This document shows positions 55,634-63,907 of a stretch of 64,000 nucleotides of DNA, one piece after another. The first letter of the stretch is position 1. The number at the start of each line of letters is the position of its first letter. Source of the DNA: Kiritimatiellia bacterium. Lineage in GTDB: Bacteria; Verrucomicrobiota; Kiritimatiellia; UBA8416; JADHWI01. The stretch is from contig JASLPY010000007.1 of NCBI GenBank assembly GCA_030744755.1, positions 54,733 through 118,732 on the forward strand. The letters are read 5' to 3'. A program made the translations under genes and the position numbers. The notes beneath the pieces were generated by a model that searched no databases, was not told the origin of the DNA, and worked only from the letters and a program-made list of their open reading frames with translations.

Positions 55634-56086
55634 ATGCCGTGCATGATCAAATTGCACGTTCGCAGGTCAATACGAGCACTCGCAAGTGCCTCAAATGCCT
55701 TCCTCATAGCCGTTCTGTCCCTAACCCCGTCACCAGACGTCGGCGTTCCAATCCCCCACCTCGACAAGGCTGTTCACTTCGTTGCCTACGGAGTCCTGTC
55801 CGGACTCGTGCTATGGACCGTTCCCTGCCGGTATCGAGAACGCATGGTGGTTGTAGTACCAACTCTCATGATATGCATCATCTACGGGTTCATAATTGAG
55901 GTGCTGCAGCCATTACTGTGGCCCGGAAACAGATTCTTCAGTTGGATCGACATGGCGGCAAACGCAGCCGGTGTTTTCGCTTCCGTCATGGCATGGAAGG
56001 TACTGGGGGGCTTGAGGGAAACAGTGAATGGGGCGAGCGACGGGATTCGAACCCGCGACATCCAGAACCACAATCTGGTGCTCTAA
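55634..56086 (+). CDS. VanZ-like membrane protein whose frame ends inside tRNA-His
   Basis: The protein has 150 residues (or 147 from ATG 55643). SLTPSPDVGVPIPHLDKAVH FVAYGVLSGLVLW, YGFIIEVLQPLLWPGNRFFS WIDMAANAAGVFASVMAWKV is the VanZ/YoaI pattern of transmembrane helices with the D-K-x-x-H motif. The C-terminal residues after LGGLRETVNG (ASDGIRTRDIQNHNLVL) are encoded by the complement of the tRNA-His gene; no earlier in-frame stop exists. The reading frame therefore overlaps the tRNA by 58 bases on opposite strands. Function is unknown; VanZ confers low-level teicoplanin resistance in enterococci. Confidence 0.75.
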   Translation: MPCMIKLHVRRSIRALASASNAFLIAVLSLTPSPDVGVPIPHLDKAVHFVAYGVLSGLVLWTVPCRYRERMVVVVPTLMICIIYGFIIEVLQPLLWPGNRFFSWIDMAANAAGVFASVMAWKVLGGLRETVNGASDGIRTRDIQNHNLVL

Positions 56087-56106
56087 CCACCTGAGCTACG
56101 CCCGCC
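56029..56106 (-). tRNA. tRNA-His (GTG)
   Basis: On the minus strand the acceptor stem is GCGGGCG with CGCTCGC. The extra 5' G (position -1) at 56106 faces discriminator C73 at 56032, the hallmark of tRNA-His. The D arm is GCTC...GAGC, the anticodon stem-loop CCAGA-TTGTGGT-TCTGG gives anticodon GTG, and the T arm is GCGGG-TTCGAAT-CCCGT. CCA is encoded at 56031-56029. All stems pair fully apart from one G.U in the acceptor and one in the T stem. Confidence 0.97.
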
Positions 56107-56186
56107 ATTCATCTTGGAAAGCAACGTAATCTACCTATATTCTCTGCGATATCAATAGAAAAAAGCGAGAAGTGAGGGGCGCGCTC

Positions 56187-57389
56187 TCAACCTCGTGAAC
56201 GACGGTAACGTGCCGGGGTTGAACCTGTGAGGCGCCTGAAATGTTTCGTGAAGTAGCTCTGGTCGCCAAATCCTGACTCGTATGCCACGTCCGCGCAGCT
56301 CATTGATGTCCTCTCGAGCAGACGCTGGGCATGCTGAATCCTGGTTTCCTGCAGGATCTGCAGGCTGGTTTTGCCGGTACATTCCTTGACCAGGTGAGCG
56401 AGACGGCATGGACTGAGCCCTACGTGCCCGGCGATGTCTTTCAGGCTGACACTGCCGCGAAACTCTTTCCTGATAAAATCCAGGGCTTTGCGCACATTCA
56501 TGTTCGAACGGTTCACACCGTGGAGGTATATGCCGTCTATGAAGTCATCCAGCGCCGACATCAGAACCTGGGACAGATCTTCGAAGCTTGTCGCCCTGAT
56601 AAGGCGTTCGGTCCACTGGTGATTGCTCTCGATCAATGGCTCGAGCAGCGGGTTGTCCTCTATGGCGGCCCTGGTCAGGCAACTCACCATCTCAATTGCG
56701 CGGGCCCGAAGCACGATCAGCTTTGGAGAAGACATGTAGATGCTCGCCAGCATCTCGTTGAGGATTCGCCTTGCCTGGTTCCTGTCCCCTGCCCTGATAT
56801 TTGCGAGGAGAACACGTTCCTTCTCGAAAGCATAAAGTGCTCCCTCGCCACTCTTTCTGAGATCCTGGATTGCTTGGGCGAGCTGCTGTTTCTGGATCGC
56901 CTTGGTGCGATTCTCGTTGGTGAGATCCGGTTGCCATCCGCTGATTCGGTAGAATTCATGATGCGCAAACGCAGCTACCTCCCTGACGCGGTCTGCCGAC
57001 AGGGACGCCAGACCGGAAACGAGCCTGCCCGATTCCTTCTCACCCATTCCGCACTTTGTCATGTACGTAATGGTGTCCGAGCTTATGGGCGTCTTGTCTT
57101 CAACCACCACGGCATCACCAACGACCCCCCCATGAATAACCCTCCGGTCCTCCAGCCCCATTACCCAGGACATTATTCCAGGCGCCGCCTCGAAAACATA
57201 CGGCTCACCCAGGTTTACGCTCTCCTGCATCGCGTAGCTGCGGCGGCGGCGGGTATTGGACATGGCCGCGAGCCTGTCCCCCGAAGTCATGGACTGGCCC
57301 GACGGGTTGACAAATAGAATGCTCGTATCATGTTCTTCCAGGACCGCCTTGCGAACATCTGACATCAGCCTTTTCGACAATATTGCCAT
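56187..57389 (-). CDS. PocR-sensor AraC-family regulator
   Basis: The protein has 400 residues. The N-terminal part (about 1-165) resembles the PocR ligand-binding domain: VRKAVLEEHDTSILFVNPSG, an internal Cys-containing KCGMGEKESGRLVSGLASLS, and ADRVREVAAFAHHEFY. The middle (about 175-290) is helical. The C-terminal AraC domain (300-400) has SVSLKDIAGHVGLSPCRLAH, LVKECTGKTSLQILQETRIQ, MSCADVAYESGFGDQSYFTK and HFRRLTGSTPARYR. PocR controls cobalamin-dependent propanediol use, and PocR domains bind small hydrocarbon derivatives. It is divergent from the corrinoid protein gene, so regulation of that gene is likely. Confidence 0.85.
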   Translation of the reverse strand: MAILSKRLMSDVRKAVLEEHDTSILFVNPSGQSMTSGDRLAAMSNTRRRRSYAMQESVNLGEPYVFEAAPGIMSWVMGLEDRRVIHGGVVGDAVVVEDKTPISSDTITYMTKCGMGEKESGRLVSGLASLSADRVREVAAFAHHEFYRISGWQPDLTNENRTKAIQKQQLAQAIQDLRKSGEGALYAFEKERVLLANIRAGDRNQARRILNEMLASIYMSSPKLIVLRARAIEMVSCLTRAAIEDNPLLEPLIESNHQWTERLIRATSFEDLSQVLMSALDDFIDGIYLHGVNRSNMNVRKALDFIRKEFRGSVSLKDIAGHVGLSPCRLAHLVKECTGKTSLQILQETRIQHAQRLLERTSMSCADVAYESGFGDQSYFTKHFRRLTGSTPARYRRSRG

Positions 57390-57458
57390 ATATCACACCA
57401 GACTATGAGCATTGACACTGCTAAACTTTCGATACTTTTTCAAAAAATAGCAAGATCG

Positions 57459-57488
57459 TTATATTTCTCAATAATAATCGTCTATAAT
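57459..57488 (+). promoter_or_regulatory. Promoter of the corrinoid-protein gene
   Basis: TATAAT at 57483-57488 is a perfect -10 hexamer. The -35 position (TTATAT, 57459-57464, spacing 18) is poor. This is the usual shape of an activator-dependent promoter, in keeping with a divergent AraC-type activator. The untranslated leader is about 110 bases. Confidence 0.5.
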
Positions 57489-57602
57489 GTATCGGGGATG
57501 GATTGCTAATGTATGCAGATACTCATTTGTGGTCCGCCAGTTTCCGGCAGAACGTTGGTATAGCTTGAGGCGGGTGTAATACAGATCAGAAGGAGATGTC
57601 GA

Positions 57603-58247
57603 ATGAGCGTTCTCAATGAGATTGCTGAAAACCTCATGAAGGGCAAGGCAAACGACGTTAAGCAGCTGGTGGAACAGGCGCTGAGCGATGGGATCGAACC
57701 GGGTTCGATCTTGACTGAAGGTCTCTTGGCTGGAATGGGCGTTATTGGCGCCCGGTTCAAGAACAACGAGGTCTATGTGCCGGAGGTACTGATTGCCGCA
57801 AGGGCCATGAAAGCCGGCATGGAGATACTTCAGCCCAAACTTGCGGAAACCGGCGTGGAACCCCTGGCCACGGCAGTCGTGGGCACGGTTAAAGGCGATT
57901 TGCATGACATTGGTAAGAATCTCGTATGCATGATGCTGGAAGGCGCAGGTTTCAAGGTCGTTGATATCGGTATCGATGTTGAATCCAGCAAGTTCGTGGA
58001 GAAAGCGATCGAGAACAACGCCAAGATAATTGGTGTATCGGCTCTTCTCACAACCACGATGACCAACATGAAAGGCGTCATCGACGATGTCAAGGCATCT
58101 GAGCTGAAAGACACGGCCAGAGTCATGATTGGTGGAGCCCCCGTCACTCAGGCATTTTGTGACGAAATCGGCGCCGACGGCTACGCTGCGGACGCGGCTT
58201 CGGCATCGGACCTTGCCAAAGAGCTGGTGGCATCCATCGAAGGTTAA
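57603..58247 (+). CDS. Corrinoid (B12-binding) methyl-carrier protein, MtbC/MtaC-like
   Basis: The protein has 214 residues with AGGAGATG ahead. A helical N-terminal cap (about 1-85; LVEQALSDGIEPGSILTEGL, FKNNEVYVPEVLIAARAMKA GME) is followed by a Rossmann-like B12 domain with His101 in GTVKGDLHDIGKNLV, the D-x-H-x-x-G lower-ligand motif, plus SALLTTTMTNM and VMIGGAPVTQAFCDEIGADG Y. It is the size and order of methylamine or methanol corrinoid proteins and of MetH cobalamin modules. It would carry a methyl group between two methyltransferases. No methyltransferase is encoded nearby. A strong terminator follows. Confidence 0.9.
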   Translation: MSVLNEIAENLMKGKANDVKQLVEQALSDGIEPGSILTEGLLAGMGVIGARFKNNEVYVPEVLIAARAMKAGMEILQPKLAETGVEPLATAVVGTVKGDLHDIGKNLVCMMLEGAGFKVVDIGIDVESSKFVEKAIENNAKIIGVSALLTTTMTNMKGVIDDVKASELKDTARVMIGGAPVTQAFCDEIGADGYAADAASASDLAKELVASIEG

Positions 58248-58280
58248 CATTCCCTTCACTTACAGGCGGAAAATATCGAA

Positions 58281-58315
58281 GCCCGGGAAGCAAACGTTTC
58301 CCGGGCTTTGTTCTG
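58281..58315 (+). terminator. Rho-independent terminator after the corrinoid gene
   Basis: GCCCGGGAA (58281-58289), an 8-base loop and TTCCCGGGC (58298-58306) form a strong stem followed by TTTGTTCTGT. It lies 34 bases after the corrinoid stop codon, so the gene is a single-gene transcript. Confidence 0.85.
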
Positions 58316-58379
58316 TCAATCACGATTCTCAACAACGAACTTCCCCAAACGGCGGCGGAGTGCTATCCTCAATACTGTT

Positions 58380-59009
58380 ATGAGAACACGAATGACTCCT
58401 GTTTGCTGTTGCCTGAAGCAAGCTGGAAGGGCCCTGCATCCAGCCACCCGAATGACAGCCTTGGCTCTTTTCCTTGTATCCTTCCTGGCTGCCGGGGAAT
58501 TGTTGGCTTCCGGCGATGAATCAACTGAAACGGAATCAAGTAAGGATGAATCAACTAAGACGGAATCAACGGCGCCCGCAGAATACAGCCGCCCCCCTCA
58601 CAAGGCTGTCGGTGCAAGAATCATGGTGTCATCAACCCACCGGGGCGAACAAGGCGAACGCAACCACAGGGCGCTTGTGGATGGAGACCTCTCGACCCGC
58701 TGGTCCAGCGATTACGTTGAACCCCAGGAAGTGAAGATAATCCTCAGACAACGTGTCGACATTCACAGGATCCGCATCCACTGGGAACGGGCATGTGCGA
58801 CCAAGTACCTGGTATCCGTATCTCCGAATGGCAAGACATGGCAAAAGGCCTACCTTTACCTGGATCTTGGTGCCGAACCGGTACCGCGAATAGACACCAT
58901 ACGCTTACCGGGGACTTCAACCCGTGCAATAAAGATAGAACTGATGGCTCGCGTCCGGAGCGAATGGGGCTTCTCAATACACGAGATAGAAATCTTGGAT
59001 CAGAAGTAG
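58380..59009 (+). CDS. Exported discoidin (F5/8 type C) domain protein
   Basis: The protein has 209 residues from ATG 58380; an internal ATG at 58449 would directly start the signal peptide (MTALALFLVSFLAAGELLA), and neither has a good ribosome binding site. A low-complexity linker of SKDESTKTES-type repeats follows. The discoidin domain covers the last 140 residues: ALVDGDLSTRWSSDYVEPQE, VKIILRQRVDIHRIRIHWER, YLVSVSPNGKTWQKAYL and RAIKIELMARVRSEWGFSIH EIEIL. Such domains bind glycans or lipids. No catalytic domain is attached, so it is probably an adhesin-like or binding protein in the periplasm or outside. Confidence 0.75.
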   Translation: MRTRMTPVCCCLKQAGRALHPATRMTALALFLVSFLAAGELLASGDESTETESSKDESTKTESTAPAEYSRPPHKAVGARIMVSSTHRGEQGERNHRALVDGDLSTRWSSDYVEPQEVKIILRQRVDIHRIRIHWERACATKYLVSVSPNGKTWQKAYLYLDLGAEPVPRIDTIRLPGTSTRAIKIELMARVRSEWGFSIHEIEILDQK

Positions 59010-59170
59010 CAGCCATGAGAATGCCCTATCTCCTCATCCCCGCCTGACCGTTTTTGCTTGCCCTTCAATACCCCCCCTCATAGGATACCGCGAAAGCTAA
59101 TGGGTGGTAATGTCCCAACGCTGTAGCACAGTGTGAACAGCTTCATTTAAAGCGATAGGAGAGAAACTCC

Positions 59171-60328
59171 ATGGATTATGGCTTCACAGAAGAACAAGAG
59201 ATGATCCGCGATCTCTGCAGGCAGATAGCAGAAGAGAAAATCAAGCCTGTACGTGAACACTATGACGAAACAGAAGAATTCCCCTGGGATATGGTCAAGG
59301 TGTTCGCCGAAGCCGATCTGTTCGGAATCTCCATCGAAGAGAAATACGGCGGCATGGGCGGTGGCATAATGGACACCACCGTGGCGGTCGAAGAACTCTC
59401 AAAGGGATGTGCTGGAATTGCACTGTCTCTTTTTGGCACAGGCCTGGGCGTCTTTCCCATCCTGCTCTTCGGATCCGACGAGCAGAAGGAGAAGTACCTG
59501 CCTGACGTTGCCGCGGGAAAGAGGCTTTGTGCCTTCGGTCTCACCGAAGCAAACGCGGGAAGTGATGCCGGTTCCATCCAGACCTCAGCCCTGAAAGATG
59601 GAGATGATTACATTCTCAACGGAACCAAGCAATGGATCACCAATGGCGGCGAGGCAGAAATCAACACCGTCATTGCCATAACCAACAAGGCGAAGGGCGC
59701 ACGCGGGGCAAGTGCTTTCATCGTCGAGAAGGATACACCGGGATTCACTTTCGGAAAGAAAGAGAACAAGATGGGCATTCGCGGCTCAACAACACGCGAA
59801 CTCGTCTTCCAGGACTGCCGGGTTCCTAAAGAGAACCTCATTGCACGCGAAGGCATGGGCTTCATTGTCGCCATGAAGACACTGGACATGTCACGTCCCG
59901 GAGTTGCAGCCCAAGCCCTGGGAATTGCAGCCGCTGCGCTGGAAGAAGCAGTGAAATACAGCCGCGAGAGAAGGCAGTTTGGCAAGCCGATCTCTTCATT
60001 CCAGGGGGTACAGTTCATGCTGGCGGATATGGCCACGCAGGTTGAGGCGGCCCGCGGCCTTGTCTACCAGGCTTCGCGCTATATCGATAGTGGGGCCAAG
60101 GATATCAGCAAGATCTCGGCCATGGCCAAGGTCTATGCATCAGATGTCGCAATGGAAGTCACAACCAACGCGGTCCAGATTCTTGGCGGATACGGCTACA
60201 TGAAGGAGTATCCCGTCGAGAAGATGATGCGCGACGCCAAGATCACACAGATCTACGAAGGCACCAACCAGATCCAGCGTGAGGTGATAGGATTGAAACT
60301 CATTAAGGAAGCTGCTGGAAAGAACTAG
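59171..60328 (+). CDS. Acyl-CoA dehydrogenase
   Basis: The protein has 385 residues, the canonical ACAD length, after AGGAGAG. FAD-binding and substrate blocks are present: LCAFGLTEANAGSDAGSIQT, NGTKQWITNGGEAEINTVIA, FGKKENKMGIRGSTTRELVF, SRERRQFGKPISSFQGVQFM, QILGGYGYMKEYPVEKMMRD and ITQIYEGTNQIQREVIG. The catalytic Glu is the one in YEGT. It resembles short-chain (butyryl-CoA) dehydrogenases, which pass electrons to ETF. No ETF, thiolase or crotonase genes accompany it in the window. It forms its own transcription unit, ending at the hairpin at 60357. Confidence 0.93.
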   Translation: MDYGFTEEQEMIRDLCRQIAEEKIKPVREHYDETEEFPWDMVKVFAEADLFGISIEEKYGGMGGGIMDTTVAVEELSKGCAGIALSLFGTGLGVFPILLFGSDEQKEKYLPDVAAGKRLCAFGLTEANAGSDAGSIQTSALKDGDDYILNGTKQWITNGGEAEINTVIAITNKAKGARGASAFIVEKDTPGFTFGKKENKMGIRGSTTRELVFQDCRVPKENLIAREGMGFIVAMKTLDMSRPGVAAQALGIAAAALEEAVKYSRERRQFGKPISSFQGVQFMLADMATQVEAARGLVYQASRYIDSGAKDISKISAMAKVYASDVAMEVTTNAVQILGGYGYMKEYPVEKMMRDAKITQIYEGTNQIQREVIGLKLIKEAAGKN

Positions 60329-60356
60329 CGTACCCGGAGAATCTTATTTCAAGAAC

Positions 60357-60381
60357 GAACCCCGGCTTCCAGCCGGGGTTC
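60357..60381 (+). terminator. Terminator hairpin after acyl-CoA dehydrogenase
   Basis: GAACCCCGGCT (60357-60367), a TCC loop and AGCCGGGGTTC (60371-60381) form an 11-bp perfect stem between convergent genes. The following TCACTGTATGG is only moderately T-rich. It may serve both strands. Confidence 0.65.
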
Positions 60382-60434
60382 TCACTGTATGGCTCGCTAA
60401 CAGCTGTCTGAGTTCCGCCTTCAGGCGAAAGCCA

Positions 60435-61235
60435 TTAGCCGCTCAGTTCCTTGCTGCGTTTTGCGGCTGCCTTGAGTGTCTCATCGAGAATCTCGGCCAC
60501 ATCCGACTTGCCGAGAACGCCCAACCCGGCTTCAGTAGTACCTTTGGCAGATGTGACTGCCTCTATGAGAGTCTCCGGACTCAGTTTCTTGTCCATCAGC
60601 AGATTTGCCGTGCCGAGCATGGTCTGTTCGCCCAGGAGTAGCGCAGCGTCCTTCGACAAGCCCATTCTTTCGGCAGATTTCACCATGGCCTGCAAAACGA
60701 ACGCAAAGAATGCAGGTCCGGAACCACTCAAAGCGGTTACCGCGTCAAAGTGTTTTTCCGGGAGTTCCAGTACTTTCCCGAAACTTGAAAGAAGAACCTT
60801 CACACTTTTGATATCCGCCGCCTTGGCCCGCGTTCCCATGCAGAACGCACTCATGCCATGCGACACGACACTGCATATGTTCGGCATCACGCGGACAATC
60901 CTTGCAGCTGGCATCAGGCCTTCAAGGTTGGCAATGGTCTTCCCTGCGGCAATTGAAACCACAAGGTGTTTCGCGGTGAGAGCATCGGCAAAAGATCTCA
61001 CCGTGTCTGTGATACTCTGCGGTTTTACGGCAAGGAAGATGACATTCGATGCATCCACGATGTGCTCTGGACGAGAATAGACGTTGATCCCATATCGACG
61101 CTTTACCTGGCGGCGCCGGGCCGCATCGATCTCACAAGCGAGAATCTGGTGTGCACCCAGCGTCTTTGTTTCAATAAGCGAAGCAATAATTGCTTCGGCC
61201 ATCTTCCCGGCCCCTATAAGACCTACCTTCATCAT
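60435..61235 (-). CDS. proC: Pyrroline-5-carboxylate reductase
   Basis: The protein has 266 residues. The N-terminal NAD(P) site KVGLIGAGKMAEAIIASLIE, the central VIFLAVKPQSITDTV and VVSIAAGKTIANLEGL, and RIVRVMPNICSVVSHGMSAF are standard for ProC. The C-terminal dimer helix has ALSGSGPAFFAFVLQAMVKS and VTSAKGTTEAGLGVL; the usual PGGTT here reads AKGTT. It reduces pyrroline 5-carboxylate to proline in the cytoplasm. Its ATG overlaps the stop of the upstream HAD gene, making it the last gene of a four-gene operon. Confidence 0.92.
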   Translation of the reverse strand: MMKVGLIGAGKMAEAIIASLIETKTLGAHQILACEIDAARRRQVKRRYGINVYSRPEHIVDASNVIFLAVKPQSITDTVRSFADALTAKHLVVSIAAGKTIANLEGLMPAARIVRVMPNICSVVSHGMSAFCMGTRAKAADIKSVKVLLSSFGKVLELPEKHFDAVTALSGSGPAFFAFVLQAMVKSAERMGLSKDAALLLGEQTMLGTANLLMDKKLSPETLIEAVTSAKGTTEAGLGVLGKSDVAEILDETLKAAAKRSKELSG

Positions 61236-62278
61236 ACGTTTCTCCAGATATCAAAGGCTTTGACCACAACTTTCTCGACAACCGACAGAATCATGCGCAC
61301 AGGCTTCATTATGAGTCCCGAACCGGGGAGCAGGTCAAAACTGGCGAAGACGATGAGAACCGTGCCGGCTATGGCCGCCACCAGGAACACATTCCTCCGC
61401 CTCTTTTCCCCGCGGTGTGAACGATGCGCGTTCCTGTTTGAAGAAGGGTTGTCCAAGTTCGACGGATCTTCCCACGATGGAGGAAGACTGCTGCTTACAG
61501 TCCCGCCCAGCGTCGCATCCACGATCTCAACCACCCCCCTGAGAGACGGGTGATCGGCTATGTGACCTCCGGACTCGTGAACCACGGACATCACCTCTGC
61601 CTCTGAGTTTGCAGGGCAACCGGTGAACTTGGCTACCGATCCGTCCAGGGCCGAGATGTCATTATGCCCGTTACCTATCGCAAGGATATTCTCCCTGTCT
61701 ATACCCATGTGCCTTGCCATCTCGGAGAGAGACATGCCCTTGGTAAACGGGACGGACCGGACATCCACTTCCTTACGATAATGAAACACCCTGAAATGGT
61801 GAAAATCGTCCACTCTCCTTCCCAGCTCCGCAGCCGCAAAAGCCGCTGCTTCCTCCGTATTGAAACGAAGCCATAACCTGTTGCGTTTCCTCTTGACGGT
61901 CCTGACGCCGTGGGAAACACGGGTGATTACCGCATGCCACTCGGCAATCGCCCTTCTGGACTGCATTCTATCAAGCCAGAGGAGCAGGAGAATGCGAAGG
62001 TTCCAGAACACGTGCGGCTTGTAGCCGAATTTGCCAAGGGTGTAGATATATGCATGCCGGATAATGATTACATCCGGGGTCAGACCCATGACCTTCAAAG
62101 GTGCAAAGAATTCTCTAAAACTCCTGAAGGTTCTTCCCGTAATAACGGCCCAAGCCGTATCATTCTCACGCTGCATGCGCATTAGCCGGTCACGGAACTC
62201 GGAGTACATGGGAAACTCGTCGGCACTGCCGATAAGCGTTCCGTCCAGATCCGTGGCTATCAAGCGGATGTCTTCCAT
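61232..62278 (-). CDS. HAD-superfamily phosphatase with C-terminal membrane segment
   Basis: The protein has 348 residues from ATG 62278; a GTG at 62299 would start right at the previous stop. HAD motif I is IRLIATDLDGTLIGS, motif II is AVITGRTFRSF, and motif IV is ILAIGNGHNDISALDGSVAK (N replaces the usual first D). The cap resembles sucrose-phosphate-phosphatase or Cof-type proteins. After about residue 265 a linker and RRRNVFLVAAIAGTVLIVFA SF form a transmembrane helix, rare in this family, leaving a short amphipathic tail. The phosphatase substrate is unknown. Its stop overlaps the proC start. Confidence 0.8.
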   Translation of the reverse strand: MEDIRLIATDLDGTLIGSADEFPMYSEFRDRLMRMQRENDTAWAVITGRTFRSFREFFAPLKVMGLTPDVIIIRHAYIYTLGKFGYKPHVFWNLRILLLLWLDRMQSRRAIAEWHAVITRVSHGVRTVKRKRNRLWLRFNTEEAAAFAAAELGRRVDDFHHFRVFHYRKEVDVRSVPFTKGMSLSEMARHMGIDRENILAIGNGHNDISALDGSVAKFTGCPANSEAEVMSVVHESGGHIADHPSLRGVVEIVDATLGGTVSSSLPPSWEDPSNLDNPSSNRNAHRSHRGEKRRRNVFLVAAIAGTVLIVFASFDLLPGSGLIMKPVRMILSVVEKVVVKAFDIWRNV

Positions 62279-62299
62279 TATCTCGGTATTTCGCTCCAC

Positions 62300-62797
62300 C
62301 TACCCCAACCCGCGGGATGCCAGGGACTGCTTCAATTCCGCTTGAAAAGCCTCCAGATCCTCCTGGCTCGGTTTGTAGTCCGGCGAACCCGTACTCAGCC
62401 CAAGCCTTCCGAATTGATCAACCGACCAGTTTCCAGAAACGCCGTCACTAAAGCCTACCGTCCCGCTGACAATGGCTCCCGGTTTCGTTATCCGGTCGAC
62501 ATCCACCGTCACGCCGCTACTGAGCAATTCACCATTGGTGCCGGGGGTATTGGCCGCCATTCCGCCTCCGCTTTCGTCAGAAACGGCCGGCACCGCATCC
62601 TCTTCCTGCGAGTCCCCGGGTTCATCTTCCTCGGTCGTACTGAGCTCGAGACCGAGGTCAATCACGAGAAAACGGACGTCCATGTATGTGAGAGTTATCC
62701 CTAGTTCTGACGACAGGCGCTTCTGTATTTCCGACAGTCCGTCTCCCTCGGACACCCACTGGGCAACAGTCTTTTTCTGATCTTCCGTAAGTTCCAT
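62300..62797 (-). CDS. Conserved hypothetical protein with helical N-terminal domain
   Basis: The protein has 165 residues from ATG 62797, preceded by GGAGA; a start further upstream at 62863 adds an unlikely leader. The N-terminus MELTEDQKKTVAQWVSEGDG followed by LSEIQKRLSSELGITLTYMD VRFLVIDLGL looks like a helix-turn-helix-type domain known to me from uncharacterised Verrucomicrobia/Kiritimatiellota proteins. A Ser/Glu/Asp-rich linker leads to a small strand-rich C-terminal domain (ITKPGAIVSGTVGFSDGVSG NWSVDQFGRLGL). Function unknown. It sits in the MEMO1-like/HAD/proC operon. Confidence 0.7.
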   Translation of the reverse strand: MELTEDQKKTVAQWVSEGDGLSEIQKRLSSELGITLTYMDVRFLVIDLGLELSTTEEDEPGDSQEEDAVPAVSDESGGGMAANTPGTNGELLSSGVTVDVDRITKPGAIVSGTVGFSDGVSGNWSVDQFGRLGLSTGSPDYKPSQEDLEAFQAELKQSLASRGLG

Positions 62798-62869
62798 TAA
62801 TGCGTCTCCAAGTTGTGGCTCGAAGTTTCGAGCCAGGACGAGGATGTTCCCACGCTGGCACACAAACTG

Positions 62870-63826
62870 TCAAGGTTTGGGAATGGAGAATGATACCGCA
62901 CCGTATCCCACGACCCAATTACCACGCCCTTCCGGAAAATCATCACCGCTGTTTCGATAATGCAGCAGCACGCCTTCCTTGCATCCTTTCGCCTTCGCAA
63001 ACTCAACAAGCGTAAGCACCGGTCCAATACCGCAGCACACCTGGTTTCTGTACGTCCAGGAAGCCGCCAGCTTTTCACCGTCCATGGAGACGATTCTCGC
63101 AAGCGTATTCTTATCGGTCCTGGTCACCAGATCGTAATTCGGGTCATGAAGGAGATCCGTGCTGGCAACGGCGATTATACGTTTCTGTTTCGACAACGCT
63201 ACCAATGCTCCAGAGAGATCCGAGAAAGTCTTTCCATCGTGGTCACCTATGATGGCGACAACGAGTTTTGCGCCCGGTGACGCAACTTGAACAAAAGGAA
63301 TCTGGTTCTCGGCAGAATGCTCCCCCGCATGCGGATCATAAAAGGCCCGTATTCGATCCGATTTTGACGCAAGGAATTCATTTGCCTCCTTATCAAGCGC
63401 CGTTTCCCCCAGGGGAGTGGAGATCGCGTCGCCATCCATCAGTGCAACACCCGCAAATGGGCCCCTGTGACTGAACCCTATGACGACCACGGTTTCCGGT
63501 GCATCCCCGGCATCAACCCTGTCCTTGAGCACCTTGAAGCTGTATCCGGCTACCTTGCCCGAATAGACGTACCCGGCATGAGGCGAAATAAGCCCAAGCA
63601 GCGATCCCTTGCCGGGCTTTGCTTCCGCAGCCTTTATCGAGGCAGAGACCTGTTCAAAAAGCTGCCTGCGGTCGGTCGGAAACCATTTACCGTCACCATA
63701 TGTCTTTCGCACCACACGCTTTTCCTTTGAATTCATTGCTCTTTCCTCCGCACAGCCGCGGCCTGCTGCAAGGCCCAGAGACGCGCATATTGAAATCATC
63801 GCAAGAGCCATATACCGGGTTGTCAC
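62870..63826 (-). CDS. AmmeMemoRadiSam system protein B (MEMO1-like), with signal peptide
   Basis: The protein has 318 residues from GTG 63826, supported by GGAGG about ten bases upstream; ATG 63811 is an alternative. MALAMISICASLGLAAGRGC is a hydrophobic leader, possibly with a lipobox-like Cys. The MEMO1 fold follows: LLGLISPHAGYVYSGKVAGY, VVVIGFSHRGPFAGVAL, PHAGEHSAENQIPFVQ and VASTDLLHDPNYDL carry the conserved His, Asp and Cys-type active-site positions. MEMO1 relates to extradiol dioxygenases; in prokaryotes it co-occurs with AMMECR1 and radical SAM proteins, not seen here. It starts the operon with the unknown, HAD and proC genes. Confidence 0.88.
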   Translation of the reverse strand: MTTRYMALAMISICASLGLAAGRGCAEERAMNSKEKRVVRKTYGDGKWFPTDRRQLFEQVSASIKAAEAKPGKGSLLGLISPHAGYVYSGKVAGYSFKVLKDRVDAGDAPETVVVIGFSHRGPFAGVALMDGDAISTPLGETALDKEANEFLASKSDRIRAFYDPHAGEHSAENQIPFVQVASPGAKLVVAIIGDHDGKTFSDLSGALVALSKQKRIIAVASTDLLHDPNYDLVTRTDKNTLARIVSMDGEKLAASWTYRNQVCCGIGPVLTLVEFAKAKGCKEGVLLHYRNSGDDFPEGRGNWVVGYGAVSFSIPKP

Positions 63827-63907
63827 GACAGATAATCCTCCATCAACACCTCATCAGAAAGCGGACGGAATAATATCACAATTGACTAGAGCCATCAATG
63901 AGACTGT

